A DNA stretch of 64,000 bases, from positions 124,001-188,000 of the forward strand of contig NZ_CP041240.1 of the NCBI RefSeq assembly GCF_013488225.1. The letters are read 5' to 3'. Below are positions 28,188 to 37,900 of the stretch, piece after piece (position 1 is the stretch's first letter; each line of letters opens with the position of its first letter). Source of the DNA: Sinorhizobium mexicanum. GTDB taxonomy: Bacteria; Pseudomonadota; Alphaproteobacteria; Rhizobiales; Rhizobiaceae. A program made the position numbers and the translations under genes. The notes below the pieces were generated by a model. It had not been told where the DNA came from. It did not search any database and saw only the letters and a program-made list of their open reading frames with translations.

Positions 28188-28227
28188 GTATCACATTTAA
28201 TGCCGCTGGCAAGAATAAAAGTGATAC
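28188..28227 (-). promoter_or_regulatory. Candidate brn promoter/operator
   Basis: GTATCAC at 28188-28194 and GTGATAC at 28221-28227 form an inverted repeat with 26-bp spacing in an AT-rich stretch directly upstream of the toxin start. This fits a BrnA operator. Confidence 0.55.
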
Positions 28228-28506
28228 GATAAATAATTTTTGTGATGCAGAATGATTTCGCCCATGTTGTCGGACGCTGAGCGTATACCGGCGGCCCGTA
28301 CACATTGGGCTGCGGGGCGGCTACAGTGGCGCTGATGGCGATGGCTCCACCTTCATACGGGTGCGGGAGACGACAAAGCGCACGCACTGCCGGTTAGACG
28401 CGTTGTTAGAACTTCGACAACTGTCGGAGATAGCACAAGGCGCTATGCATGCCATCCAATTGATCTGCAACAATGCTCCCATTCGGCACGATGGTTGCTT
28501 GCCTCT

Positions 28507-28536
28507 CGGCTAACGCGGTGGTCACCGCGTTAGCCG
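28507..28536. repeat. Perfect 30-nt palindrome
   Basis: CGGCTAACGCGGTG - GT - CACCGCGTTAGCCG: 14-bp perfect arms and a 2-nt centre, about 80 bp upstream of the ompW-like start. No T-run follows and the loop is too small for a typical terminator. It may be an operator, a recombination site or a mobile-element end. Confidence 0.8.
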
Positions 28537-28616
28537 ATGTAAACCCCTCGCTAGCTGTACCGGTGTGAGGGACTCAGGAAAGGCGAGAACCACGAATCTC
28601 GGTCGAAGGAGGGAAA

Positions 28617-29299
28617 ATGATATCCAGCAATATCGTCCGCGCCATCATCACCGCCGCAGCATTGGTTGCTGCCTGCACCGCCGAAGCGGCGGATCTGACG
28701 ACGGCACAATTTACGGCTCCCGCCGCTGCTGCAGCGGCAGACACGACCCTTGGCAGATACGCTTGCGGGGGCTTAACGTGATCACCAACGACTCCGGCCG
28801 CGTCGACGGATTGCAGGGTTCGGACCTTTCCTTTTCGAATACGGTCATACCAGAATTCGACATCTCGTATTTCTTCAACGAGAATATCGCCGCCGAGCTC
28901 ATCCTCGGCACAACCTACGCCAATGTTTACGGCAGTGGCTCAATTTCAACGCTCGGAGAGATCGGCAAGACTTGGCTGCTGCCGCCAACCCTGACCCTTC
29001 AATACCATTTCACCGATTTCGGCACTTTTCGGCCCTATGTCGGCGCCGGCGTCAATTATACGCTGTTCTACAACCAGTCAGGCAAAAGTGCCCGTAGCCT
29101 TGATGTCAAGAACACCTTCGGCGTCGCCCTACAGGCTGGCTTCGACTATATGGTCGACGACCACTGGGGCGTGAACTTCGATGCGAAGAAAATCTTCCTG
29201 AGACCAGATTTCGAGGCCAATGTCGGTGGCGCCGGTGTCAGCGGCAAGGCCAAGCTCGATCCATGGCTGATCGGCGCGGGCGTTACCTATCGTTTCTAG
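28617..29299 (+). pseudogene. OmpW-family outer-membrane protein, frameshifted
   Basis: The ATG at 28617 opens a signal peptide (SNIVRAIITAAALVAACTA then EAADLTTAQ), but this frame ends after about 55 residues. The body continues in another frame from PWQIRLRGLNVITNDSGRVD to the barrel-terminal LIGAGVTYRF at 29299, a typical OmpW eight-strand barrel (FRPYVGAGVNYTLFY, DDHWGVNFDAKKIFL). Adding one base near 28743-28750 would rejoin them. A single-base deletion or sequence error is the simplest explanation. OmpW proteins are small-molecule or osmotic-stress channels. Confidence 0.82.
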
Positions 29300-29364
29300 T
29301 CCGATATCTGTCGGCGGGGCATGGGGTCGTAACGACCTGATCCAGATGCGTCTCGCGGCCAGGC

Positions 29365-29640
29365 TTATGGCCGCGAGAAAGTGGCGGGTTCCTTGTCATA
29401 TCTCGTCGCGATGCTGCGGAACTGCTTGAATTTGTTGAAGAACCGTTCGATCACATTTTGCTGAGGGGGACCTGAACTTGCGGTTCGTTTTGACGTAATG
29501 TCAGGCCAAGCCGTCCTCGCGCACGTCCTGCAGCATCGGTTCTGCCATCGGATGGTCCTGGACTCACCCTGCGGTCGATCAAAGGTTACTCGGTCTGCCG
29601 TCTGCGTCGATGACCGCGCGGCTCTTTTTTGGTCAAACCG
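29365..29640 (-). mobile_element. IS5-family transposase remnant
   Basis: The minus strand carries a broken transposase C-terminus: NVIERFFNKFKQFRSIATRY then DKEP, typical of IS5/IS427-group DDE transposases, preceded in other frames by a VIDADGRPSN-like segment. Several stops and frame changes; no terminal inverted repeats identified. Confidence 0.75.
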
Positions 29641-29660
29641 CCTGTCTTGGTAGGTGCGCA

Positions 29661-30158
29661 ATGAGAAACAATGAACGCTGCCTTGCGCGCCTTGCGCCAT
29701 TGGCCGCCACCATGATGCAAAATGGCGCGGTCGAGCAGATCGGTGCGATCTGCCACCGGTTCGGTGAGAACGGAAGCGTTCAGATTCTTCTGATTACAAC
29801 GCGAAGCTCTCGCCGATGGACGATACCAAAAGGGTGGCCTATCAAGGATCTGAAACCTCACCGTGTTGCCGAGCGGGAGGCGTGGGAAGAGGCCGGCATA
29901 ACAGGAAAAGCGAAGAAACGCCCTTGGGGCTATTACACCTATCTCAAGACACTCGCGAATGGCAGGAAAGTTGCTCCGGTTGTCGCGGCGCACTTGCTCA
30001 AGGTGGACGGGGTCCACAGCAAGTTTCCAGAGCAGGGAGAAAGACAACTCGCGTGGCTTTCGCCGACTGACGCCGCCGCTCGTGTTCAAGAGCCCGAGTT
30101 GAAGGGATTGCTCACGAGTGTGTTGAAGAAGATTCCCGCTGAAAGCGACAGCCGGTGA
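29661..30158 (+). CDS. NUDIX hydrolase
   Basis: About 165 residues from the ATG at 29661. NUDIX fold with WTIPKGWPIKDLKPHRVAER and EAWEEAGITG, the REAWEEAG core of the Nudix box; the first Glu of the canonical box is Leu, as in several rhizobial homologues. A preceding QILLITTRSSRRW strand is typical of diadenosine-polyphosphate or nucleotide-sugar hydrolases. Cytoplasmic housecleaning enzyme by family; substrate unknown. Stands between an IS remnant and a gap. Confidence 0.88.
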   Translation: MRNNERCLARLAPLAATMMQNGAVEQIGAICHRFGENGSVQILLITTRSSRRWTIPKGWPIKDLKPHRVAEREAWEEAGITGKAKKRPWGYYTYLKTLANGRKVAPVVAAHLLKVDGVHSKFPEQGERQLAWLSPTDAAARVQEPELKGLLTSVLKKIPAESDSR

Positions 30159-30462
30159 AACATAAACGGCTCCCGCATAGCACGCAGGGATGAGGAGTCA
30201 TCCTGGGTAATTGGCCCTTCGTCACGGTCAGGAGAATCCATGCCGGACGAACCTCGCTCGCAAGAGCCGCTACACGGTATCAAGATCGCGGACGCCACTC
30301 ACTGTCGATCATGAACAGCGTTCCGAGAAGGCGACACGCGCGGCCGGGTGGCGCAGGGCGCGTCGGTAACGTTATATCGCGACTTCGCTGCCACGACCTC
30401 GTCCTTTAGATGTCGTGAGCCTGGTTTTCTCCAGCGACTGACCTTAGGCGGGCCTTGCTGTG
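30159..30462. other. Gap without recognisable gene
   Basis: About 300 bp; nothing beyond chance frames on either strand. Confidence 0.45.
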
Positions 30463-31572
30463 TCAGGACAAGAGCGGGTGTGTGAGGGGTTCGTAAGTGC
30501 GCCGGTACAGCGAGTCGCCGAACAGCCGCAGGACAGCGTTTCGTATCGTACTCGAACCCGTTCTGAGCTTGTCGCGTGCGCGTGACTTCTTCTGTACCCA
30601 TGCGACCCGGCCAATGCGGGCCTCGTGGAACCGTTGGAGGATGCCTTCGATCGACCCGCCCTTGGTGACAAGCTCTGCAAGAACGACCGCGTCCTCGATT
30701 GCCATGCCGGCGCCCTGGGCCATGCTCGGCGATGAGGCGTGCGCTGCGTCACCGATCAGGACACAACGATCCGCTACCCACCGTCTTGCGGGAACTTCCT
30801 GCAAAACGGCTCGATGGACCGCGGTGTCCGGATCTAGAGCCGTCACAATCGGGCCTAGCGGCCCAGCGAAGTCGCCGAACAGCCGCTTCAAAACATCGAC
30901 GGAGCCGTCGTCGAATTCGCTCGAGCGACAGTCGGCGTATATGTACGTTTCCCTTTCACTGATCGGAATGCCGAGCAGGGTGCGGCCTTTCCCGATCATC
31001 GCCGTCCAGCCATCGATCTCGCCGTTGTTGCGGACGACCAGACGCCAGCAGGAGATGTCGATCTGGCGAGCGGCATTCGGACCGAACACGGCGCTTCGTA
31101 GCGGCGAATTGACGCCTGCCGCGCCGATCACGAGGTCGTATTCTCTTTCTCGAGCGTCGGAGAAGCGCACTATGCGCTTATCACCCCCGGACACCGTCGA
31201 AACCGCTTCCAAGCCATAGTTCACGGTGCCAGGATTCAGCGAATTCTCGAGGATGCCTGCCAGAGATTGGCGCGATAGGGCGAGACAGGGCCCGCAATCT
31301 TTCCAGACGTTTGCGGTTCTGACGTCGTTCAGAACTGAACCCGAAGGCGAAAGGATTCGTTGAGAAGCTATTGGATAGGCGACGGACCTGACTTCGTCGA
31401 GCAGCCCCAGGTCGCCGAGCGCTCTTGCGGCGTTTCCCAGAAGGAAGATTCCCGCGCCCTCGGTCGGCGGCCGTTCTCGCCGTTCGACGACCTCGCACTC
31501 GACGCCTTTCATTTCCAATGCTCGTGCCGCCGAAAGTCCAGCTATTCCTGCCCCCGCAATCAATACTCTCAT
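30463..31572 (-). CDS. FAD-dependent aromatic-hydroxylase-type monooxygenase
   Basis: A 369-residue class A flavoprotein monooxygenase. N-terminal dinucleotide motif VLIAGAGIAGLSAARALE, the DG-type region around VIGAAGVNSPLRS near residue 150, and the flavin-ribityl GD motif RCVLIGDAAHASSPSMAQGA near residue 275. The family hydroxylates or epoxidises aromatics and natural products with NAD(P)H and O2. It is on the same strand as the NRPS group about 1 kb upstream, so it could tailor that product, but remnants between them weaken the link. Substrate unknown. Confidence 0.85.
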   Translation of the reverse strand: MRVLIAGAGIAGLSAARALEMKGVECEVVERRERPPTEGAGIFLLGNAARALGDLGLLDEVRSVAYPIASQRILSPSGSVLNDVRTANVWKDCGPCLALSRQSLAGILENSLNPGTVNYGLEAVSTVSGGDKRIVRFSDAREREYDLVIGAAGVNSPLRSAVFGPNAARQIDISCWRLVVRNNGEIDGWTAMIGKGRTLLGIPISERETYIYADCRSSEFDDGSVDVLKRLFGDFAGPLGPIVTALDPDTAVHRAVLQEVPARRWVADRCVLIGDAAHASSPSMAQGAGMAIEDAVVLAELVTKGGSIEGILQRFHEARIGRVAWVQKKSRARDKLRTGSSTIRNAVLRLFGDSLYRRTYEPLTHPLLS

Positions 31573-32132
31573 CGATCATTCCTGCGTAAGCGACCTGCGG
31601 TCGACATTATTTTTCAACTTGCGGGTTCGATATGACACACTCGACGATGGATCGCCACCCGGACTTTTAGACGGCTGAGCAGTAGCCGTGTTGCCTCGTT
31701 CCGCCGCTCTCCACCTCTCGAAGGCAGAAGTGGAGAATCCAGTCCGAGCGCCACAATGACGAGTGGACGGCAAGGCATTACCCGCATTCGCCCAAATGCG
31801 CCCTGAAGATCTCGACGGGCGTGCGACAGCCCAGGCAAGTGCGCGACAGCGCGTTCAGATGGATGGGTGAGGGCGACGCGCTGCTACTGACTGACCGTGA
31901 CAGCTTAGTATCGCCGCGTATGACGTCTGGGCATGACGTCTGATTTCAGAACGGTTCCAGTTACCCGTGGGGGTCAGTGAATTGGGACGCCTCGCCTTTG
32001 CCCGCAGGAATTCCTTTTGCCCAACTGATAAGAACGTGATGGCTTCCACTTCATGAGCAGCAACAACTCTGCCAGACCTCCCATAATGCCAAGACCGGAT
32101 GTCTCACAAGCGTGTTCCGTTCGTCGAGAAGA
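31573..32132. other. Gap with possible IS30-type remnant
   Basis: About 560 bp. A minus-strand fragment near 31785-31865 reads LNALSRTCLGCRTPVEIFRA, resembling the C-terminus of IS30-family transposases (normally RPRKxLGYRTP). No other gene evidence. Confidence 0.4.
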
Positions 32133-32614
32133 TCAATGCTGTTGAAGGTCTGAAGGTGACGCCGCGGATGCGGACCGTGCTGCATGAAGGACCGGTCCCG
32201 CGAGAAACGCCGCCCTGCTTTCTTCCGCTCTTAGGACGTAGCCCGGCTCAGTGCGAAGAAGAGGCTGGTTGATCGCGATCTGGTAAACCCCACCGCCGCC
32301 AGAACCCGTCGCCATCCTTAGGAGCTTGATTTGAGCACTTCGCGTAGAATGGCCAGGATTCCTGGTGCCGCTTTGGTAGATTTCGATAAGCTTGGCCGCG
32401 AGCTCCTCAGCGGCGGGGGAATCCGCATTTTTCGTGTTTTGAGCTCTTCGTCGAACAAGCCTTGCAGCAATTCTACGTCGCTCGGAGTGAGGACGTGAAG
32501 GTCGCCCAAAGTGAAACGAAACGTGGGTGAATCTCCTTTCGTCAGGCGATAATGCGGAACGCTCGCAGGCGGCCCGGCTGGCTGCCGTCGTTGTTTTACA
32601 CCTAATGACGGCAT
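32133..32614 (-). pseudogene. Hypothetical gene with a frameshift, beside the PPTase
   Basis: Two minus-strand frames join well. The first runs from ATG 32614 (MPSLGVKQRRQPAGPP) through TFRFTLGDLHVLTPSDVELL to EELKTRK. The second continues NADSPAAEELAAKLIEIYQS to VYQIAINQPLLRTEPGY and stops at 32133. One extra A in the run complementary to 32428-32432 would fuse them into about 160 residues. No family recognised. Position directly after the PPTase gene suggests membership in the NRPS group if intact. Confidence 0.5.
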
Positions 32615-32639
32615 ATGCGAGGTCGCTGAAAGCCGTAGG

Positions 32640-33401
32640 TTAATATCCGGGCTCAACGCCCCTGCCGCCCGGTTCAAGCGCAAAATGATCACCCTTGTAT
32701 CGCGGGGCCGCAATGAAAACTGCAGTCAGTATTAGTCCATTTGCAATAATGAAGCGGCCGCGGAGTTCCCCCGGACAAACGTTCGCCGGCACGAGTGTGT
32801 GCGGAAGCTGAGCAACGAATGAGCCATCGTCCGGAACGATGGTGACCACGGCATCCTCGAAGCCCAACCACTCGCGTGTAAGCGGGAACCACGCCTTGAA
32901 GATGCTCTCCTTGGCGCTAAAGAGCAGCCGTCCCCAATTGAGGCGTCCGGATGCGTTGGCGATCCAATATCGCTCCTCGTCACCCGAAATGAGCGACAAC
33001 ACGCCTGAGGGCAGCTCCTCGTCGACTTCCGCATCGATTCCAAGCGCAACGTAGTCTTCCTGCAAGGCCACAGCCGCGGCATAGAAACCAGCGCAGTGTG
33101 TTATGCTGCCAACGATGCCAGCCGGCCAAAGCGGTTCTCGGTGAGGCCCACTCGGGATCGCGCACGGAGGAAAGCCAAGCTTGGACAATGCCGCTCTGGC
33201 GCAGGCCCGCCCGATCGAGAATTCACGCCTTCTGCTTTTGACTGCGGTAGCGATTGCACTCTCTTCTTCAGGCATCACTTGGAACCCGCTGCCTTCACTT
33301 GCTCGACAAGTTTGCACGGCAACATACGATGGTAGCAGCGTTTCTATCACCTGAGACTTCCTCGCGCTCTGGCACAAAGTACTGTTGGGAACCTCATGCA
33401 A
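32640..33401 (-). CDS. 4'-phosphopantetheinyl transferase (EntD type)
   Basis: A 253-residue EntD/Sfp-superfamily enzyme: RRREFSIGRACARAALSKLG, GSITHCAGFYAAAVA, the Mg-binding LGIDAEVDEEL and the catalytic LLFSAKESIFKAWFPLT. It attaches the phosphopantetheine arm from CoA to carrier domains. On the same strand as the NRPS and MATE genes, 152 bp after the exporter, so its likely clients are the two carrier domains of the NRPS (inference). The C-terminal 40 residues are less conserved. Intact. Confidence 0.9.
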   Translation of the reverse strand: MHEVPNSTLCQSARKSQVIETLLPSYVAVQTCRASEGSGFQVMPEEESAIATAVKSRRREFSIGRACARAALSKLGFPPCAIPSGPHREPLWPAGIVGSITHCAGFYAAAVALQEDYVALGIDAEVDEELPSGVLSLISGDEERYWIANASGRLNWGRLLFSAKESIFKAWFPLTREWLGFEDAVVTIVPDDGSFVAQLPHTLVPANVCPGELRGRFIIANGLILTAVFIAAPRYKGDHFALEPGGRGVEPGY

Positions 33402-33553
33402 AATCGCGCTTGGGGCCGACGACGCATCCCTGCCGATGCCGTTGAACCGGCTTCAGCATTAGCAGCTAAGGTAGGCATGACTTCTCCATTGGATCCGGCT
33501 GGTCAGCTACATCCCAGGCAGGTCCGAAATGATCGCCACGTTCGCATCAGCTC

Positions 33554-34966
33554 TCAGCCTTCGCCGCTTGATGGCCGGGAAGGGAGCCTATCTTTGAGAT
33601 CGCCGAACTGCCTGATTATTACAAATACAGCCAGCAGCCCTGCCACCAGCTCAGCAGCTGCCTGGCTGATCAATACTCCGTTGAAGCCCCAGATATCCGG
33701 CAACGCTAGTATGGCTGGTACGAAGAGATATCCTTGCCTCGCGAAGGAAACGACCGCACTCAGACGTGCTCTCCCGAACGACTGAAGCATGGTTATTACA
33801 ACGTACTGAACACCAAAGAGCCCGAAAAAGAGATGGAACATGATGCAGGTCGAGACAGCGATTTCAGCGACGTCCTCGCTATCGCTCAAAAGTCGGACGA
33901 TTGGCCGGGCAAAAATCACGACCACAGCAGAAAAGGTAGCTGAAAATGCAACGGCCACGGATAGCATGAACTTCGCGGCCTTCCGCGCCCGAGCGAAATC
34001 CCGTGCTCCCCAACTGAAACCGAGAACCGCTTGGGAGCCTATACACAGGCCCATGATCGGCAGTGTCCCGATTGTTAACAACCGTGCGGCTATACCCACA
34101 GCGGCAATGGAATCGTCCCCGAATGGTGCAGCAGCCCTGTACAAGAGCACGAAAGCAACAGCGGACAACATACCGGTGACGGTTGCGGGAGCTCCAATGG
34201 CGCTGATCTGCTTTACGCGGTCGCCCTTCAAAGCGATGTACGAAGGTCGGACCCGGACAATCCCACGTTGCTTCACGAAATATAGGACGTAGAGGCTAGT
34301 GGCGGCGATCTGAGACAACAGTGTTGCGAGCGCCGCGCCTCGAACTCCAAGGTCCAGCGAAAAAATTAGGATCGGATCGAGCAGCGCATTCAGCGCAAAA
34401 GCCGTAATCATGGTCCACATACTGAATCGAGTGTTACCCTCAGCCCTTACGATGGACCCGTTGACCATGTTCGACAGTATGAGAGTGTAACCAAATAGGA
34501 GCGTGGATGCGTAGTCGAGCGCGGCTGGCATTATCGTCCGACTGGCGCCGAGCAAAGCGAGAACGTCGCGCAGACTGAGAAGCAGAACGACAGTAAGTGC
34601 GACCCCGATCGGAGCCGCTAGAGCGAGTGCCGAGCTCGCGCCTCGGCTTGCCTCTAACGAGTTGCCAGCGCCAAGATTGCGCGACACGAACGAAGCTGTG
34701 CCGACACCGATTCCCTGTCCGACTGAGGTGAGCAGGAGTACGATGGGCAAAGTTATGCTGACCGCGGCGATAGCCTGCGCACTGAGCGTCCCCACGAAGA
34801 TTGCATTCACGAACTGCTGAAGTGCATTGATCGACAAACCAATAATCGAGGGAATGGCAAGCCGTATGATGAGGCGGGGAACGTTGCCATTCGACAAACT
34901 GATATGCTCTGCCGGTGAAGCCATGCGCTCGCCGTCACCCTTCACCGGTCGCTCCGACGGCCTCAT
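33554..34966 (-). CDS. MATE-family efflux transporter
   Basis: A 470-residue inner-membrane protein with about twelve hydrophobic segments in two similar halves. MATE features: IIRLAIPSIIGLSINALQQF, a GIGVGTASFVSRNLGAGNS loop near residue 75, and the matching second-half loop GLCIGSQAVLGFSWGARDFA near 310. MATE exporters use H+ or Na+ antiport to expel drugs and peptide natural products. The ATG overlaps the NRPS stop by 1 bp (TGATG), strong evidence of coupling and of export of the NRPS product. An ATG at 34924 is an alternative start. Confidence 0.92.
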   Translation of the reverse strand: MRPSERPVKGDGERMASPAEHISLSNGNVPRLIIRLAIPSIIGLSINALQQFVNAIFVGTLSAQAIAAVSITLPIVLLLTSVGQGIGVGTASFVSRNLGAGNSLEASRGASSALALAAPIGVALTVVLLLSLRDVLALLGASRTIMPAALDYASTLLFGYTLILSNMVNGSIVRAEGNTRFSMWTMITAFALNALLDPILIFSLDLGVRGAALATLLSQIAATSLYVLYFVKQRGIVRVRPSYIALKGDRVKQISAIGAPATVTGMLSAVAFVLLYRAAAPFGDDSIAAVGIAARLLTIGTLPIMGLCIGSQAVLGFSWGARDFARARKAAKFMLSVAVAFSATFSAVVVIFARPIVRLLSDSEDVAEIAVSTCIMFHLFFGLFGVQYVVITMLQSFGRARLSAVVSFARQGYLFVPAILALPDIWGFNGVLISQAAAELVAGLLAVFVIIRQFGDLKDRLPSRPSSGEG

Positions 34967-37900
34967 CAGTTATTGCCCGGTTGACCAAATTCCCGAAAAG
35001 CATCGACAGTCTGTAGGATTTCCTCGTGCAAGATTGTGCAGAGGTTGCGGGTCGTTTCGTAGCCAACTTGTCGTGGATCGTATCTCACTTCGATTTGTAG
35101 TTCGCCCGATTGGTACCCGACGCGAAACCAGAAGAGATAGTTCATAACTGACTGATCCATATCGTCGCCGATCCACAAGGGGTGTGGATGTCTGGATAAC
35201 AGGCGGCGCGGATAATGACGTTGGAGTCTCGCTCGATAGTTCACTCCGATGCGGGGCAACGGCAGGCAATCGATCCGCTCCCGCACGGCGGGATGCCGAT
35301 TCAAGAACTTCAAAGCGCGGAAGCCTATGCCTTGGCGCGGCAACGAGCTGCGCTGCTGATATATAGAGCGGGCGCGGTCTGGACGAGACTCCGTTCCGGT
35401 AACGTATAACGGAATCGGCACCAGTTCACCGATATAGCCAATGATTTGAGACGGGTCGATGTCGTCGAATAGCCGTCCCCTGGTCGAAGTGAGGCTGTCA
35501 ATCCAGAGTGAGTAATTTCCGAAAGCGCGGCCAAATGCCCCCGAAATAGCCGCAAGCAAGAGATCAAAATCCTCGCATTGCGCAGATGCCGCCGCAACCT
35601 TGAGAAGTTTCCCCGTTGTTTCCTCGCCGATCCTTAGATGATACGTGGCCTGATCTTTCCAAAGTGGCCTGCAGAATTCTTCATCGATATGTTCCTCAGA
35701 GCCTACATAGTGGAGCCACCTCGCAGTCTCAGCTGAAAACCCCGCCGCATCCCGGCCAGCGTCGCTCACACCTATGTCAAACAGGTCATACCGTAGTCCC
35801 TCCCAATGCTCGAGCTCGGTTACCGCTTCGCCATTCGCGTAATTATCCAATCGCTGCAGCCATTGAGACAGGGTGGTCGTCGTCCCTGGATCTTCAGTAG
35901 TGCTGCCTCCAGTGAACGAAACACAAGCTGCCTCGAGTGCGTTCAGGAACAGTCTGTATCCAAGCCCGTCTGCTACGAAGTGGTGCAGCAGAACAAGCAA
36001 ATAGTAATCGCCACTCTCTGATGTCCGGAAGGCTGAGACTCTGATAAGAGGTGTCCGACCGTCAAATCGAAATGCGTGCTGACGGTTCGCGCAGCCGCGT
36101 TCAATCACTGTGAGTTGTTGCGCGGTGGCCATGCCGATAAGGTCTATTACTTCTACGATAGGCTCCGGTATCGATCCGATTACCGGAGATAAGCCGCTCT
36201 CCGATGTAGCGATTCGGAGCCTTAGTCCTTCCTCTCGGCCGATGACGTAGGCAAGCGCACGTTCAAGAACGGAGACATTCAAAGTGCCGGCGGGAATGAA
36301 GAAGAGATCGCCGATGTTGTAGTGCTCGCCGATTCCGACACAACGATTCCAATGTGAGACCGCAGGGGTCACTGGAAGCGGTCCATCGGAAGCCGCTAAG
36401 GCAGATGTCGCGGCCGAGGTTTGGTCCGTTGCCAATTCCCGGATGGTTGGTGTCCGGTGCACTTGGTTGACTGTTAGGATCAGTCCCGCTTTACGCGCCA
36501 GTGTAACGCACCGCACACTCAGAAGCGAATTTCCACCGATATCAAAGAAGCTATCATCGATTCCAATAGATTTAACGCCCAACAGCTCTTGCCAGATATT
36601 GGCGAGAAGTCGCTCCCTCTCCGTCCTTGGCTCAACGGACTTGGCCTTTTGCATTGCACGGGATGCGACGGACGGCAGACGAGCCCGATCGATCTTCCCG
36701 CTCGCTGTGAGCGGCATACGGTGCACCATCTGAACATCGGATGGGATCATGTAAGATGGCAGTGTCTGCCGCAGATGGCTCACAATGTCTCCGGAGGTCA
36801 GGCTGTCGTCAGCTAGGACCACAAGGGCAACCAGTCGCCGATCATCATCCTCGCCCTTTACGAATGCGGCGGCCTGCGTGATGGCAGGATGAGATACGAG
36901 CGCCGTCTCAATTTCCTCGAGCTCTATTCGGAACCCCCGAAGCTGGACTTGATTGTCCGCTCGACCGCTAATCTCCAGAAGACCTTTGGCTGAGACGCGG
37001 GCGATATCACCACTGCGATAAAGGACGCTGTATTGACCTTTATCGTACGGATTTGGAACGAAACAGTGTTGTGTTCGCTCTGGATCCTTCCAATATCCCG
37101 CGCTCACGCACCGCCCTGCCACACAGAGTTCACCTGCGACTCCCACGGGAACCCGCTTCAACTGTGCGTCAAGGACGTACGTTCTCACATTATCGATCGG
37201 GCGCCCGACGGGCACAGCTGAAGAGCCATCGTCGGCATCCGATGTTCCGTATACCGCTGCATTGGACGCGCACTCCGTAGTGCCATAAAAATTCCACAGC
37301 GGCACATCTGGAAAGCACTCTCGCCAACGAAAAGGAAGCGATGGCGGCATCGGCTCAGCGCTGCTTGTAATCAGGCGCAGGTTGGTCGTTTTCGGCAGTC
37401 GCTCTTGAGCGGCAATTAAACCGGACAGAATGGGCGGAGAGGCAAACAACCGCGTGACGTGATGCTGTGCCAAAGCCCTCAACAAGAGCTCGGGGTCGTG
37501 CAACTGTTCTTGCGTCAGGATTAGCGTGGGCACCCCCTTCAGGAGTCCTCCAAAATACTCCCATGCGGCAGCAACAAGTGCCGCGGGCTTCTGCACAGCC
37601 ATCACGTCGAAGCGATCAAAGGGAAAACATCGCCACATCCAGTTCAGCCGATTGAGTATTGCGGATTCCGGTATGAGAACGCCCTTCGCCCTTCCCGTCG
37701 ACGATGAGGTGTATATCAGGCTGGCTGCGCCCTCATCGGCCAATTCGACAGTTCGGTGCGTTAGCCGGCCGGGGGCGTACCTGGCCTCCAGGTTAGACAG
37801 ATTAACGCACGGCACACCCAAATCGACCTCTTCGTCCTCGCTGGCGTGAACAAGCAGCTTCGCGCCACTGTCCCTCACGATATGGCCGACCCGTTCCTCC

